DNA of 64,000 bases, taken from contig JACTMJ010000006.1 of assembly GCA_014584705.1 (NCBI GenBank), positions 248,001 through 312,000 on the forward strand, given 5' to 3'. Shown here one piece after another: positions 8,307-18,413 of this stretch. The notes under the pieces were generated by a model that was not told the DNA's origin, made no database searches, and was given only the letters and a program-made list of their open reading frames with translations. The translations under genes and the position numbers were made by a program. The DNA is from Acidobacteriota bacterium. Its GTDB lineage: Bacteria > Acidobacteriota > Terriglobia > Bryobacterales > Bryobacteraceae. Numbering within the stretch: position 1 is the stretch's first letter; each line of letters starts with the position of its first letter.

Positions 8307-10040
8307 CTATCGTGCCGTCAGTTGCTTATGAAGCCAGGCCATCGCGGAAATAACGGCCGCCGGCGTTGGCGTGTGGCCGCTCCGATGATTCAGTATGCAG
8401 AGTGCATCCGGTTTGCCGAGTGCGGCATACGCCGGGGCCGCGTTGCGCATGAGCGCGAGGCTCTTCTCGCCATCGGCGCTCTCGCCCGCGATCAGCAGAA
8501 AGGGCCGGGGCGCGATGAGTTCGAGCAGTTCATGCTGGTCCGCGCCGGGCGGGAGCATGCCGATGCGCTCGCCGAAATACCAGGGGTCTTCGTAATTCGT
8601 GAATGCGAGTGCGATGCCGGGCTCCGAGGAGACTACGGAGCGAATGCGCGGCTCAAAGGCCGAAGCGTACAGCGCCATCTTGCCGCCCAGGGAGTGCCCC
8701 ATGATGCCGATCCTCGCCGGATCGATCTCAGGCTGGGCGGATAGCCAATTCACGATCTGGTGCGACTGCCAAATCCAATACCCAAGACCCGTGACGCCTG
8801 GGTAGCGCTCCGCAAGGCCCGCGACCACCTCGAGATATCCAGGACCGTCGTTCTCGCCGGACCAGGTCACCGCCAGCGCCGCCATGCCGAATTGCGCCGC
8901 AACATGCGCAAAGGCGCGGACGCTCGAAGGCGTCGCGATACGGCCACCCATGTTCTTGCCCGCGGGCGTATCTACGTCGTAATAAGGGACGATCACGACA
9001 GGCAGGCGCTTGCCGGAAGCGTGGGCCGGCATCACGAGCAGGCTGCGCCAGGGAGCTTCGTCTTCCAGTTTCAATTCGATCAAGCGCGCTGTCCATGCAG
9101 GTTCGAGATACGTCTGCACCAGTTCAGCTTCCATCTCGCGCTTCGGCATCGGGGGGCTCCCGAGTACCCGCATCCAGCGATTATGAAGGATCTCCGTATC
9201 CGGTTGTGCCGGCGGATCGGTGGAGTGGACAGGCTCGACGCCGACGATCTCATAAGAGCCGGGCGGCGGCGGGGAAGGCAGACTCCGTGCGATGCGGAAG
9301 CCGGTGTAAGGGCTTCGGCGCGTGGGAGGCTGCGAGGCCCGGAACCCTTTGTTCCATTGGCTTGACTGCGTGAGAAAAGAGCCGCCGCGGATGACGCGGG
9401 CGTCCCCGGTCTGCGGGCCGGATGGGTTCCAGACGGAATCGATGATGGGGAGATTGCTGAACCGGTCAAAGCAAAGTTCCCAGACATTGCCGAAGAGATC
9501 CTGAAAGCCCGTCGCGGCGGAGGAGGTCCCCGTTTTTTCGACGCGGTGAGTGCCCTCCGCGGCACGCGCGGCAATGGCTTTCACGCTGGTCTCTCCGTCG
9601 TAGAGGTCTGCCTCGGCGAGCTGTGCCTTGGATGGTGTGCCAGCGGCGGAAGTCCATTCCGCATCGGTGGGCAAGCGGTAGCCGGTGCAATCGCGATCCC
9701 AGTGACCAGCATCGTCGTAACAGCGGGTGAGCCCCTCCGCCTGGCTGCGCCGATTGCAGTAGTCGAGGGCCTCCCGCCACGTCACGTTTTCGACAGGGCG
9801 GTCCGCACCGGAGTAGCGCGAAGGATTCTTGCCCATGGTGCGTTCGAATTCGGCTTGGGTCACCTCCGCGCGCCCCAACAGGAAGGCGCTGGTGGAAACC
9901 GTCATCGGCAAGCCGGTGATGGAATCGGTCACCGTCCGATGAGCCGCCTCCACGCGAAGCAGATCCTGTGCGCCGGCGGGAAGACACCCAATCGAAAGAG
10001 CTGCGAGAGCAATACCACGAATCCAGGAACGAGTATTCAC
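8307..10040 (-). CDS. Exported fusion of an FGE-sulfatase-like domain and an alpha/beta hydrolase
   Basis: A 577-residue protein starting with GTG at 10040, preceded by an AGGAGCA ribosome binding site and a GATACA hexamer. Residues 1-24 are a signal peptide. Residues about 46-253 are a formylglycine-generating-enzyme/SUMF1-like domain: YRLPTDAEW (121-129), GNVWEL (184-189), VIRGGSF (216-222), GFRIAR (247-252). Residues about 310-577 are an alpha/beta hydrolase of the dienelactone/acetylxylan-esterase type with a GHSLGG nucleophile elbow (Ser 450) and a likely catalytic His near residue 556. FGE-like domains without the Cys pair are often binding modules, and that pair is not clear here. The inferred role is extracellular ester hydrolysis on a glycan or similar substrate. 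It is divergent from the oligogalacturonate-lyase-like gene at 10178. Confidence 0.82.
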   Translation of the reverse strand: MNTRSWIRGIALAALSIGCLPAGAQDLLRVEAAHRTVTDSITGLPMTVSTSAFLLGRAEVTQAEFERTMGKNPSRYSGADRPVENVTWREALDYCNRRSQAEGLTRCYDDAGHWDRDCTGYRLPTDAEWTSAAGTPSKAQLAEADLYDGETSVKAIAARAAEGTHRVEKTGTSSAATGFQDLFGNVWELCFDRFSNLPIIDSVWNPSGPQTGDARVIRGGSFLTQSSQWNKGFRASQPPTRRSPYTGFRIARSLPSPPPPGSYEIVGVEPVHSTDPPAQPDTEILHNRWMRVLGSPPMPKREMEAELVQTYLEPAWTARLIELKLEDEAPWRSLLVMPAHASGKRLPVVIVPYYDVDTPAGKNMGGRIATPSSVRAFAHVAAQFGMAALAVTWSGENDGPGYLEVVAGLAERYPGVTGLGYWIWQSHQIVNWLSAQPEIDPARIGIMGHSLGGKMALYASAFEPRIRSVVSSEPGIALAFTNYEDPWYFGERIGMLPPGADQHELLELIAPRPFLLIAGESADGEKSLALMRNAAPAYAALGKPDALCILNHRSGHTPTPAAVISAMAWLHKQLTAR

Positions 10041-10164
10041 TGCTCCTGTGTATCACGCCGGCAATGCGGGATCAAACAAGAAGCAAAAACGGCACGACTC
10101 GCCGTGTCGCGCAAGGAGGCCTCGGAAAGGGTGGATTCGCAACCGTTCGAGTGCGGGCGTGGGA

Positions 10165-10170
10165 TAGAAT
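10165..10170 (+). promoter_or_regulatory. -10 hexamer TAGAAT placed for a leaderless start
   Basis: TAGAAT ends seven bases before the ATG at 10178, and there is no ribosome binding site. This decides the start in favour of 10178 over the in-frame ATG at 10169, which overlaps the hexamer. Confidence 0.55.
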
Positions 10171-10177
10171 GTGCGCG

Positions 10178-11287
10178 ATGCATTCCTTTCGATTGCCGCT
10201 CGTGGCTGCCTTCCTGCTTGGCCTCGTCACCTCCGCCGCCTTGGCTCAGGATGCCGCCGCCAGCCGCTACCGTGATGCTGTCACCGGAACAGAGATTGTC
10301 AATCTCACCGGTGCCGGAACAAAGTCATCAAACCTGTACTACCACTTTTCAAACCTCACCGCCGATGAGCGTGCCATTGTGTTCGTTGCGGAGCGGGAGG
10401 GAAGGAATCACATTTTCGTACACGATCTTGCGGCGGACACGAACCGGCAGATCACGAATGACCCGCGAATTTCCGCGCACACGGCGTGTCCGCTTCCAGG
10501 GAATGCGGACCAGATCCTTGCTTTCCGGGGCCCGGAATTGCTCCGCATTTCGATTGCTTCCGGCCGTACGGAAGTGGTCGGCCGGATTCCCGGTACGATG
10601 TCCGGCGGCGCGGGGCAGCCAACCGTAAACGGATCGCGAACGCATGCCGCGGTAGGCTTTCGCCGGAGCGCGAGTACTTGGGAGATTGGCCGTATCGATT
10701 TGAAGAGCGGGGAGTATCAGCAGGTAATCCAACAGGGCTTCCAACTCGGCCACGTGCAATATCATCCCCAGCGGGAAGAGATTTTCTATGTCTGGGAGAC
10801 CGGCGGCTACGCTCCGCAACGTTCCTGGCTGGTGAATGCCGACGGAAGCGGCAATCGCCCGTTTTACGCCTCCACCGCTCCGGCAAAATGGTACACGCAG
10901 CAGAAGGAGTGGCTCACGCACGAAAGTTGGGTAAGCCGTACGGGCGCAATGACCATGATCATGTCGGAACAGGGCATCCTGCTCGTGCAGCCATCCGGCG
11001 AGTGGAAGATGATCTTCGAGGGCCGTTATTGGCATGTCCACGCCCGCGCCGATGGCAAAGTCATCGTCGCCGATGACCAGCAGGGTCGCATCTGGCTGGG
11101 GAATGTGGAGACCGGGGACCTCCGCCTGCTCGTGAGCAACTACCGCCGCGCCGTGCCGTCGCTTCATGCCCACGCGGCCTTCAGTTCATCCGGCCGGTAT
11201 ATCGTCTTCAACGATGGGAACCGTCATGCGAGCGTTTCCTACATCGATCTTGCCCAAGTCTCTCTGCCGGAGTGGTTCCGCCCGTAG
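10178..11287 (+). CDS. Exported oligogalacturonate-lyase-like beta-propeller
   Basis: A 369-residue protein with a signal peptide (MHSFRLPLVAAFLL to SAALAQ). The mature part opens with YRDAVTGTEIVNLTG followed by FSNLTADERAIVFVAEREG, the repeated blade pattern of the oligogalacturonate lyase (PL22) and TolB-like families. Oligogalacturonate lyase cleaves short unsaturated pectin oligomers and uses Mn2+ held by His residues. Candidate metal ligands here are in LTHESW, WHVHAR and LHAHAAF, but I cannot align them with certainty. The export signal fits degradation of pectin-type oligomers in the periplasm. A general WD40-like propeller without lyase activity remains possible. It is divergent from the esterase fusion. 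Confidence 0.7.
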   Translation: MHSFRLPLVAAFLLGLVTSAALAQDAAASRYRDAVTGTEIVNLTGAGTKSSNLYYHFSNLTADERAIVFVAEREGRNHIFVHDLAADTNRQITNDPRISAHTACPLPGNADQILAFRGPELLRISIASGRTEVVGRIPGTMSGGAGQPTVNGSRTHAAVGFRRSASTWEIGRIDLKSGEYQQVIQQGFQLGHVQYHPQREEIFYVWETGGYAPQRSWLVNADGSGNRPFYASTAPAKWYTQQKEWLTHESWVSRTGAMTMIMSEQGILLVQPSGEWKMIFEGRYWHVHARADGKVIVADDQQGRIWLGNVETGDLRLLVSNYRRAVPSLHAHAAFSSSGRYIVFNDGNRHASVSYIDLAQVSLPEWFRP

Positions 11288-12222
11288 GGTGCCGCGCTGG
11301 GCGGACCGTACCGCAACGGGGCACCCAGGTCGCAATCCGTACTGCCGGTCGGCGATCGTCGGAGCCGAGCGGAACTCGGCCGTGATCGTTGCTGGATATG
11401 GGTGGATCTCGGTGAGGGCCGGGTCTTCCGTCCGCGCCGGTGATGGACACCAAGGCCTGCTGGCGAGAATGCGACGTAGCCGTGGGTTACATTTCTGGGG
11501 AATCGAGAAATCGCAATGCCCGCCGATCAGATTGCGGATGGTCGCTCGACCGGGCGGCGAATCGCTCAACGGCCTGCTCGCGAATGGCGGGTCCGTCACA
11601 GCACAACGCGGAGATGGCAGGGTGCATAGTCGATCCTTCGAGATGTCGGCGACATAAACGTCGGCATCATCCCACCCGGTGCGTTGGGAGCTTTCCCGCT
11701 CCGCGCCGCTCTGTCCGTGGAATCGAGATGTACGGTTCCAACGCAACCACTCGCTGTGTCAATCCGCTTCGTGACGCCGAATGCGAGCAGTCAGGAACCT
11801 CTGAAGATGGCACGAAAGCGGAACTGGCAACCTTGCGCTGCCAGGCCGTCAAAATACGCTGTCTGTTCTGCTCGATAGTCGATTCCTGCTGGAGTCGACG
11901 CAAGGCAACCAGGGTCCGCAGCCAGAGTCCGCAAGGTACTCCATACCTTGCGCCAGGCGTCTGCGGGAGAGAATGGGCCGTCACACGCCGTTCTTATTGG
12001 AGACATCCTTCTCACTGTCAACGAGCGATGCACGGAGTCTATGCTCCTTGCTCTTAAACTGACGAGCAACCCGCCTGGTTTGGAATGCCGCATGCCAAGC
12101 GCCAAACTCCAGATTCGCAAGAGATTGTGAGAGCGCAGATTTCGCGACCGCGCTGGCACCGGAACAACTCGATGCTCAGGAACACTCGAGCCTGGCTGGC
12201 GGCACTCTTGCTCCGTGGCGTG
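11288..12222. other. 935-bp stretch without a convincing gene
   Basis: Open frames on both strands here are short, rich in Arg, Ser and Cys, and show no domain or ribosome binding site. A few helical-looking pieces on the minus strand around 11800-11950 could be decayed coding sequence, but no family is recognised. Together with 13378-14605 this flanks the AAA ATPase gene and suggests a region of gene loss. Confidence 0.5.
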
Positions 12223-13377
12223 TCAGCCACGCGCGCCGCTCGCCATCCATTGCAGAGGCCCGCTCTCGTGTATGGGCCGGCTCCGCCACACCCGCTCCTG
12301 CCCCCGGCCACTCCGTTGCGGCAGAGCCCGGCGCTCTCTTTCGAAGCGTAGCGAATGGCTGCTCTCGTCAAATGCCACCAGAAGTTCATCGCCATCCTGC
12401 AATTGGCCGGTGGAGAGCAGGGAGGCGAGCGGGCGAACCAGAGAGCGGTGGAGCACGCGCTTGAGGTGGCGTGCGCCGTAGCGCTCGTCATACCCCTCGC
12501 TTAGCAGATGATCCCGCGCCACGGCATCGAACGACGCCCGAATGGCAATGCCTCGCTGACGCTGAATGCGATTGAGAACTTCCTTCAACTCCAACTCGAG
12601 GACGCCCGCCATGTCGCCGCGACTCAACCCCTGGCAGAGGACGATCCGATCGAGGCGGTTCAGAAACTCCGGCGAGAACTTGCGGCGAGCCGCCTCCAGG
12701 GCGGACTTTTCCATCTTGCGGCGCATCGCGGGCGCGATCGCGCCATCCGGCGTGCGGGCGGCTGCGTCCCGGCCGGCAAACCCGAGGGGGGCGTCGAGCA
12801 GTTTTTGCATCTCGGCCGTCCCCAGGTTGCCGGTGAGGAAGACCATCGTATTTGAAAAGTCGACCTGACGGTTGTCGCCGAGGGTAAGCGTAGCCTTGTC
12901 CAGAATCCCGAGGAGCAGGTTCCAGAGAGCGTCGCTAGCTTTCTCGATCTCGTCGAACAGGACGAAACTCACCTTGAACGTGTCGGTGTGGAATTCTTCG
13001 AGTCGATCCTGGCTGAGTCGCGCATGCGTTTCGCGATGGCCGAGATAGCCCGGAGGAGAGCCAATCAGCTTTGCGATTTCATGGCTGTGCTGAAACTCCG
13101 CGCAATCGACCTTGATGAGCGCCTGACGATTACCGGCCAGAGTCTCCGCCACCGCTTCGGCCAGGCGCGTCTTGCCGCACCCCGTCGGCCCTAAGAGGAG
13201 CAGACTGCCAATGGGCCGGTTCGATTCGGTGAGGCCCGCCAAGTATGTCTGGTACTGGTCCACGATCTGAGAGATCGCTTCGTTCTGCCCAATCACGCGG
13301 GATTGAAGCTCATTTTCCAGCCGAAGGGCTTCCCGGCACTTACACGATGCGTTTAGCAGAACTGCCGCCGATGCCAT
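12223..13377 (-). CDS. Stand-alone ClpB/ClpA-type AAA+ ATPase
   Basis: A 384-residue ATPase starting at 13377 after an AAAGGA site; an in-frame extension upstream is unlike any AAA protein. Seen motifs: Walker A GPTGCGKT (63-70), Walker B SFVLFDE (137-143), sensor 1 Asn in LTGNLG (about 184), the Arg-finger segment SPEFLNRLDRIV (235-246) and sensor 2 GARHLKR (301-307). This is the order of the second AAA domain of ClpB plus its small C-terminal domain. The N domain, the first AAA ring, the coiled-coil middle domain and any ClpP-binding loop are absent. A short Cys pair (CKC, 12-14) near the N terminus does not form a ClpX zinc finger. Such single-ring ATPases presumably remodel a specific protein partner; none is encoded nearby. 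Confidence 0.85.
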   Translation of the reverse strand: MASAAVLLNASCKCREALRLENELQSRVIGQNEAISQIVDQYQTYLAGLTESNRPIGSLLLLGPTGCGKTRLAEAVAETLAGNRQALIKVDCAEFQHSHEIAKLIGSPPGYLGHRETHARLSQDRLEEFHTDTFKVSFVLFDEIEKASDALWNLLLGILDKATLTLGDNRQVDFSNTMVFLTGNLGTAEMQKLLDAPLGFAGRDAAARTPDGAIAPAMRRKMEKSALEAARRKFSPEFLNRLDRIVLCQGLSRGDMAGVLELELKEVLNRIQRQRGIAIRASFDAVARDHLLSEGYDERYGARHLKRVLHRSLVRPLASLLSTGQLQDGDELLVAFDESSHSLRFERERRALPQRSGRGQERVWRSRPIHESGPLQWMASGARG

Positions 13378-14038
13378 GATTGTTGTCCTTTCGTCAATAC
13401 ACCCCGCACGGAGGAAGCCGAGCGGATGCTGCCGCGAACGGGGCGAGAATCCACTCGATGTGCCGGAAACGAGATTCCCGCGCGAAACCGCTACACGAAT
13501 AGATCGGCAATCCAAGCCGGGCACTGTAGCCTGGACTGCGGCTTCGCTGGCGATCGATCGGATGCTGTTCAATCGCCTTTCCGCTATCACAGGCATGAGT
13601 TAGCACGCGAGGGGCCAAAGCGCGCGTGCTGCAATAGGCCGGATTTCCGGGCCTTTCGCGGCGGACCGCGAGAAGGTGTTCCAATCCGGCAGCCGGCGTG
13701 ATGCAAAGCGGAACACATGCGCCGTTGTGGTGCATATGTCGAACGAGAACCACGGAGGGGCGATGAGTGCAGTGGCGGAGAGCCGGTCTGGGCAATCCGA
13801 TCAGCACCGGAGAAACAGCGCATACCGCGCCATTGCGCGACGTGGAGGTGATTTGGCTTGGGTAGCCGGTATCCGGGGAGGGCTGCTCTTACCGCAAAGG
13901 CATGAACGAAGGATGGGACGATGTACGCCCGGTTCGACTCGGGCATCCTTGTAAAGAAACGTTTGTTCCTATGAAGATGAACTGGCCAAATATCCGCCCA
14001 TCGTGAAATCGAAAAAGGGGTAGAACGGCAGATATCTC
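13378..14038. other. Non-coding stretch between the AAA gene and the transposase remnant
   Basis: No open frame here has a recognisable domain. A 63-codon frame beginning near 13763 has a GGAGGGG ribosome binding site but an Arg- and Gly-rich product without family features, so it is not called. The stretch runs into the ISL3 transposase remnant and is best read as eroded sequence. Confidence 0.45.
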
Positions 14039-14400
14039 TTGACTTGGCATAGCGTCCAACAAAGAACCGGGGAGATCGGCTCTTCTCGTCTTAGCCTGGG
14101 ACATAGCGTCTCCCAGAAGGTGGCAAAGCTTCCGTGGGCCGGGCCTTCCAGCCGCTTCACGGCGCTGTTTGAACGGCTGGCGATTGACTGGCTGACGGCG
14201 GCGGCAAGAGTGAGGAAGCGACGTAAGGAGAGCCTGGACGGGCTCTTCAAGAGCGTCACCGGCGAGCAGAGGGCAAGCATCCGAGCGGTGGTGATGGGCA
14301 TGTGGGATCCGTATGCGAGCTCGGTCAAAGAGCATGTGGAAATACCCAGCGATCTTCCGCAATCGCAAATGACGCAGCGTCCATGGCTTACACCCATTTA
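14039..14400 (+). mobile_element. Decayed ISL3-family transposase fragment
   Basis: The translated frame contains KLPWAGPSSRFTALFERLAI, which fits the VPWA-x-P-x-SRFT segment after the zinc finger of ISL3 transposases. It then passes directly to RRKESLDGLFKSVTGEQRA and VVMGMWDPYASSVKEHV, which fit the DDE-domain segment normally found well over 50 residues further on. An internal deletion has therefore joined the two parts. The zinc-finger start, the first catalytic Asp region and the C terminus with the catalytic Glu are absent, and the frame then drifts into unrelated sequence. I see no terminal inverted repeats. The element cannot be active. Confidence 0.6.
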
Positions 14401-14593
14401 CGACGTCCCGCGGAAGGCTCACAATTTTCCGTGCCCTGACGGTCAAGTGCCATGCGGATCTCAGTGTCAATCTCCGATGTCTTGGTGGCGTCCTCGGTTT
14501 GGCAAACGCGGCGAACCGAGTGTCGAGATTCGAGCGAGCTCCGACAAGTACAACGCCCCGCGCGCGACCATTCGATTGCCCCGATTGCGCTGA

Positions 14594-14599
14594 TATGCT
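14594..14599 (+). promoter_or_regulatory. -10 hexamer TATGCT placed for a leaderless start
   Basis: TATGCT ends six bases before the ATG at 14606, and TTCGAT lies 17 bases further upstream as a possible -35 element. No ribosome binding site is present. Confidence 0.5.
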
Positions 14600-14605
14600 G
14601 TCGGT

Positions 14606-15421
14606 ATGGCGCAAGCCTCAATCCTTCGCAAGGCCCTGGACGAGGGGGATCTGGCTGCGCTGGCACGCCTTCTTGCCGAGGATTCAACGATTGCTTGGCA
14701 GCGGCAGTCCTGGGGTCCGCCATACGGAATCGGCCCTTGCCAGCCCATTGCGTATCTGGCGCAGGCACGGTTCAATGGCTTCGCCACGCATGGGCACGCC
14801 GCGGAGATGACGCGGATGCTGCTCAACGCCGGTGCTCCCGTAGAGGGTGATCCGGCCGATAAGGAATCCCCGCTCATCACGGCTGCGAGTTACAACGAGG
14901 TTTCCGTTGCACGAACTCTGGTTGAGGCTGGAGCGAACCTTGAGTCCACCGGTTACGCGGTCGCCAATGGAACGCCGCTCGAGCACGCAATTGAATTTGG
15001 CTCTGTTGAAATTGTTGACCTGCTCGTCGCCGCTGGCGCGCGCATTCGTTCCTTTGTGGAAGCCGCGGGAGCCGGCAGGGTCGATAGAGCGCTGGCATTC
15101 CAGGCCGATGATCGGGAACGTGGTGCCGCGCTCCGAGTTGCGTCAATTTGTGATCGGCTGGAAGTCATCGACGAACTTCACGCAGCCGGGGTTCCGTTGA
15201 ATGAGTTTGTCAAAGGCGGCACCGCGCTCCATTGGGCCGCATGGGAGGCGAAGGAAGCGGCGGCACGCCGCCTGGTGTCGCTCGGGGCGGATCCCGGCTT
15301 GAAAGACCCCGAGCACAATGGGACCCCACTCGATTGGGCTCGGCACCGGTCAAGCCAGTGCCCGAATGCCCACCCTGGTGGACACCGCGGCGTCATTCAG
15401 TTTCTCGAATCAATGCGCTAG
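14606..15421 (+). CDS. Ankyrin-repeat protein
   Basis: A 271-residue protein without a signal peptide or membrane segment, so probably cytoplasmic. Ankyrin repeats are visible through the protein: GHAAEMTRMLLNAGAPVEG, ESPLITAASYNEVSVARTLVEAGANLE, GTPLEHAIEFGSVEIVDLLVAAGA, a more diverged DRLEVIDELHAAGVPLN, and TALHWAAWEAKEAAARRLVSLGADP. These act as protein-binding scaffolds; the partner is not known. It lies directly downstream of the ISL3 remnant and has its own promoter. It is probably monocistronic, since the next gene begins 275 bases later. Confidence 0.85.
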   Translation: MAQASILRKALDEGDLAALARLLAEDSTIAWQRQSWGPPYGIGPCQPIAYLAQARFNGFATHGHAAEMTRMLLNAGAPVEGDPADKESPLITAASYNEVSVARTLVEAGANLESTGYAVANGTPLEHAIEFGSVEIVDLLVAAGARIRSFVEAAGAGRVDRALAFQADDRERGAALRVASICDRLEVIDELHAAGVPLNEFVKGGTALHWAAWEAKEAAARRLVSLGADPGLKDPEHNGTPLDWARHRSSQCPNAHPGGHRGVIQFLESMR

Positions 15422-15696
15422 ATCGGTTATACCGTCAACAATTCGGCCTCGCGCCGGCGAGTCCATGGAGCATCCGCCCCGTTTGGCGGTGCGACTTCCC
15501 GGCGGCCACGCCAGCCCACAGTTGGATTGGCACCAGATTGCCCGTGTGCTCCATCCGTTAGTGGCGGTCGCATTGTCACCGGGCTGAGGGGAGTGCGCTT
15601 CGCCTGGCTGACGGTTCGTTTGATGGAGCCCTGGCGCTTCCACTGACATTGCGAAGGCTCTGTGTTTGCCCTCCATGCTACCCTTTGAGTTCAGAG

Positions 15697-16485
15697 ATGG
15701 CTCTCAATGTTCCCGATGTCTTGCAGGCGATCGTCGCCCGGAAGCGGTCCGATCTCGCCGCGTTGCTGCCTCGCATGGATTCACTCGCGCGGGAAGCGGA
15801 AGCACGCGTCGCCCAGCGCCGTTCCTTTCGCGCGGCCCTCGAAGCGAACCCGCCCAGCGTGATTGCCGAAGTCAAAAAGGCCTCCCCGAGCAAAGGCGTA
15901 TTCGTCGAAGACTTTCGCCCCGTGGAAATTGCTAGGTGTTATGAAGAAGGTGGTGCGGCCTGCCTTTCTGTCCTTACGGACGGACCCTTCTTTCAGGGCT
16001 GCCTCCAGGATCTTGAAGCCGCGCGGGGCGCCGTGAACATCCCCGTTTTGCGGAAGGATTTCACCATCCACGAAGCCCATGTTCTTGAAGCGGCCGCCCA
16101 CGGAGCCGATGCCATCCTGCTCATCGCCGCCATTCTCACGGTGGACGAAATGCGGCGCTTCCGCGAACTGGCAACCTCTTATGCAATGGACGCCCTGGTG
16201 GAAGTGCACGACGCCGAAGAACTCGAAGCGGCGCTCGATTCCGGCCCGGAGATCCTCGGCGTGAACAACCGCGATCTCCGCACCTTTGGTGTGACGCTCG
16301 AAACCAGTCTTCGTCTCGCCAACCGCATCCCGCCGGATACCATAAAGGTAAGTGAGAGCGGCATTCACAGCCATGCGGATGTCTCCCGGTTGCGCTCCGC
16401 GGGCTATTCCTCCTTTCTGGTCGGGGAACGCCTGATGTTGGCCGGCAATCCCGCGGAGGCCTTGCGAGGGTTGCGTGGCGCCTAA
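15697..16485 (+). CDS. trpC: Indole-3-glycerol-phosphate synthase
   Basis: A 262-residue TIM-barrel enzyme that closes the indole ring in tryptophan synthesis, converting carboxyphenylamino-deoxyribulose phosphate to indole-3-glycerol phosphate. Diagnostic segments are VIAEVKKASPSKG near residue 55 with its catalytic Lys, PVLRKDFTIHEAHV with the second Lys, LVEVHDAEELEAAL, GVNNRDLRTF, and the phosphate-binding end SGIHSHADV and FLVGERLM. I chose the ATG at 15697 because an upstream in-frame extension lacks family similarity. It is the first gene of a compact cluster with trpF, trpB, trpA, chorismate mutase and prephenate dehydrogenase. trpE, trpG and trpD are not in this cluster. Confidence 0.96.
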   Translation: MALNVPDVLQAIVARKRSDLAALLPRMDSLAREAEARVAQRRSFRAALEANPPSVIAEVKKASPSKGVFVEDFRPVEIARCYEEGGAACLSVLTDGPFFQGCLQDLEAARGAVNIPVLRKDFTIHEAHVLEAAAHGADAILLIAAILTVDEMRRFRELATSYAMDALVEVHDAEELEAALDSGPEILGVNNRDLRTFGVTLETSLRLANRIPPDTIKVSESGIHSHADVSRLRSAGYSSFLVGERLMLAGNPAEALRGLRGA

Positions 16486-16517
16486 CCCGGGATCACGTTA
16501 GAAACATCGACACTCCC

Positions 16518-17135
16518 ATGTCCGTACTGGTGAAAATTTGCGGCATCACGCGGCTGGACGACGCGCTGGCGAGCGTTGAAGCGGGCGCGGATGCGCTGGG
16601 CTTCAACTTCTACCCGGAGAGCCCGCGCTACATCACTCCTGAGGCGGCCGCGCGCATCGCCACCGCCCTGCCCGGCGATATTCGCAAGGTGGGTGTGTTC
16701 GTGAATGCCACTCCCGAAGCCGTGGCCATCGCGCGAAAGACGGTCGGCCTCGATATCGTGCAACTTCATGGGAATGAAAACCCGGCGCACTTTGCGGCCG
16801 AGAGCCCTCTCTGGCGGGCGTTTCGCGTCGACGCCACATTTCACCCGGAGGCAATTCCCGAGTGGGACGTGGAAGCAATCCTCCTCGACGGTCCTGCCGG
16901 CGCGCTTTATGGCGGTGCCGGGCTCCCCTTCGATTGGGAGGCTGTCCGGGGAATTGCAGGACGCATTGTTGTGGCGGGCGGTTTGGACCATCGGAACGTC
17001 GGCGAAGCCATCCGCCTGGCCCAACCCTGGGGCGTCGATTCCTGCTCCCGTTTGGAGTCTGCGCCCGGAATCAAGGATCATGGAAGAATACGCGCTTTCG
17101 TGAAAGCGGTCCGGGATGCCGTCCATCACACTTGA
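16518..17135 (+). CDS. trpF: Phosphoribosylanthranilate isomerase
   Basis: A 205-residue (beta/alpha)8 enzyme that isomerises phosphoribosylanthranilate, the step before TrpC. It begins with VKICGITRLDDAL, whose Cys is the catalytic base of the family, and contains the DALGFNFYPESPRYI segment, VQLHGNE, and LLDGPAGALYGG with the catalytic Asp. It ends with VAGGLDHRNVGEAI and the phosphate-binding GVDSCSRLES. The family usually shows D-x-SSG-x-E at this last point, so Cys and Arg here are substitutions to note. It lies 32 bases after trpC and 54 before trpB, consistent with one transcript. Confidence 0.95.
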   Translation: MSVLVKICGITRLDDALASVEAGADALGFNFYPESPRYITPEAAARIATALPGDIRKVGVFVNATPEAVAIARKTVGLDIVQLHGNENPAHFAAESPLWRAFRVDATFHPEAIPEWDVEAILLDGPAGALYGGAGLPFDWEAVRGIAGRIVVAGGLDHRNVGEAIRLAQPWGVDSCSRLESAPGIKDHGRIRAFVKAVRDAVHHT

Positions 17136-17189
17136 GGCAATTCCCTTGCCGTGCCGGCAACGTTCGGCCCGAAGCCTCCCGAAGACATT

Positions 17190-18409
<1,220 letters not shown>

Positions 18410-18413
<4 letters not shown>

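Noticed and set aside
11440-12057. 205-codon plus-strand open frame
   Set aside because: Cys-, Arg- and Ser-rich product with no motif, overlapped by equally long frames on the other strand. It looks like chance in GC-rich DNA.
13763-13954. 63-codon plus-strand frame with a GGAGGGG ribosome binding site
   Set aside because: The product has no domain and an Arg/Gly-rich composition; one good ribosome site is not enough in eroded DNA.
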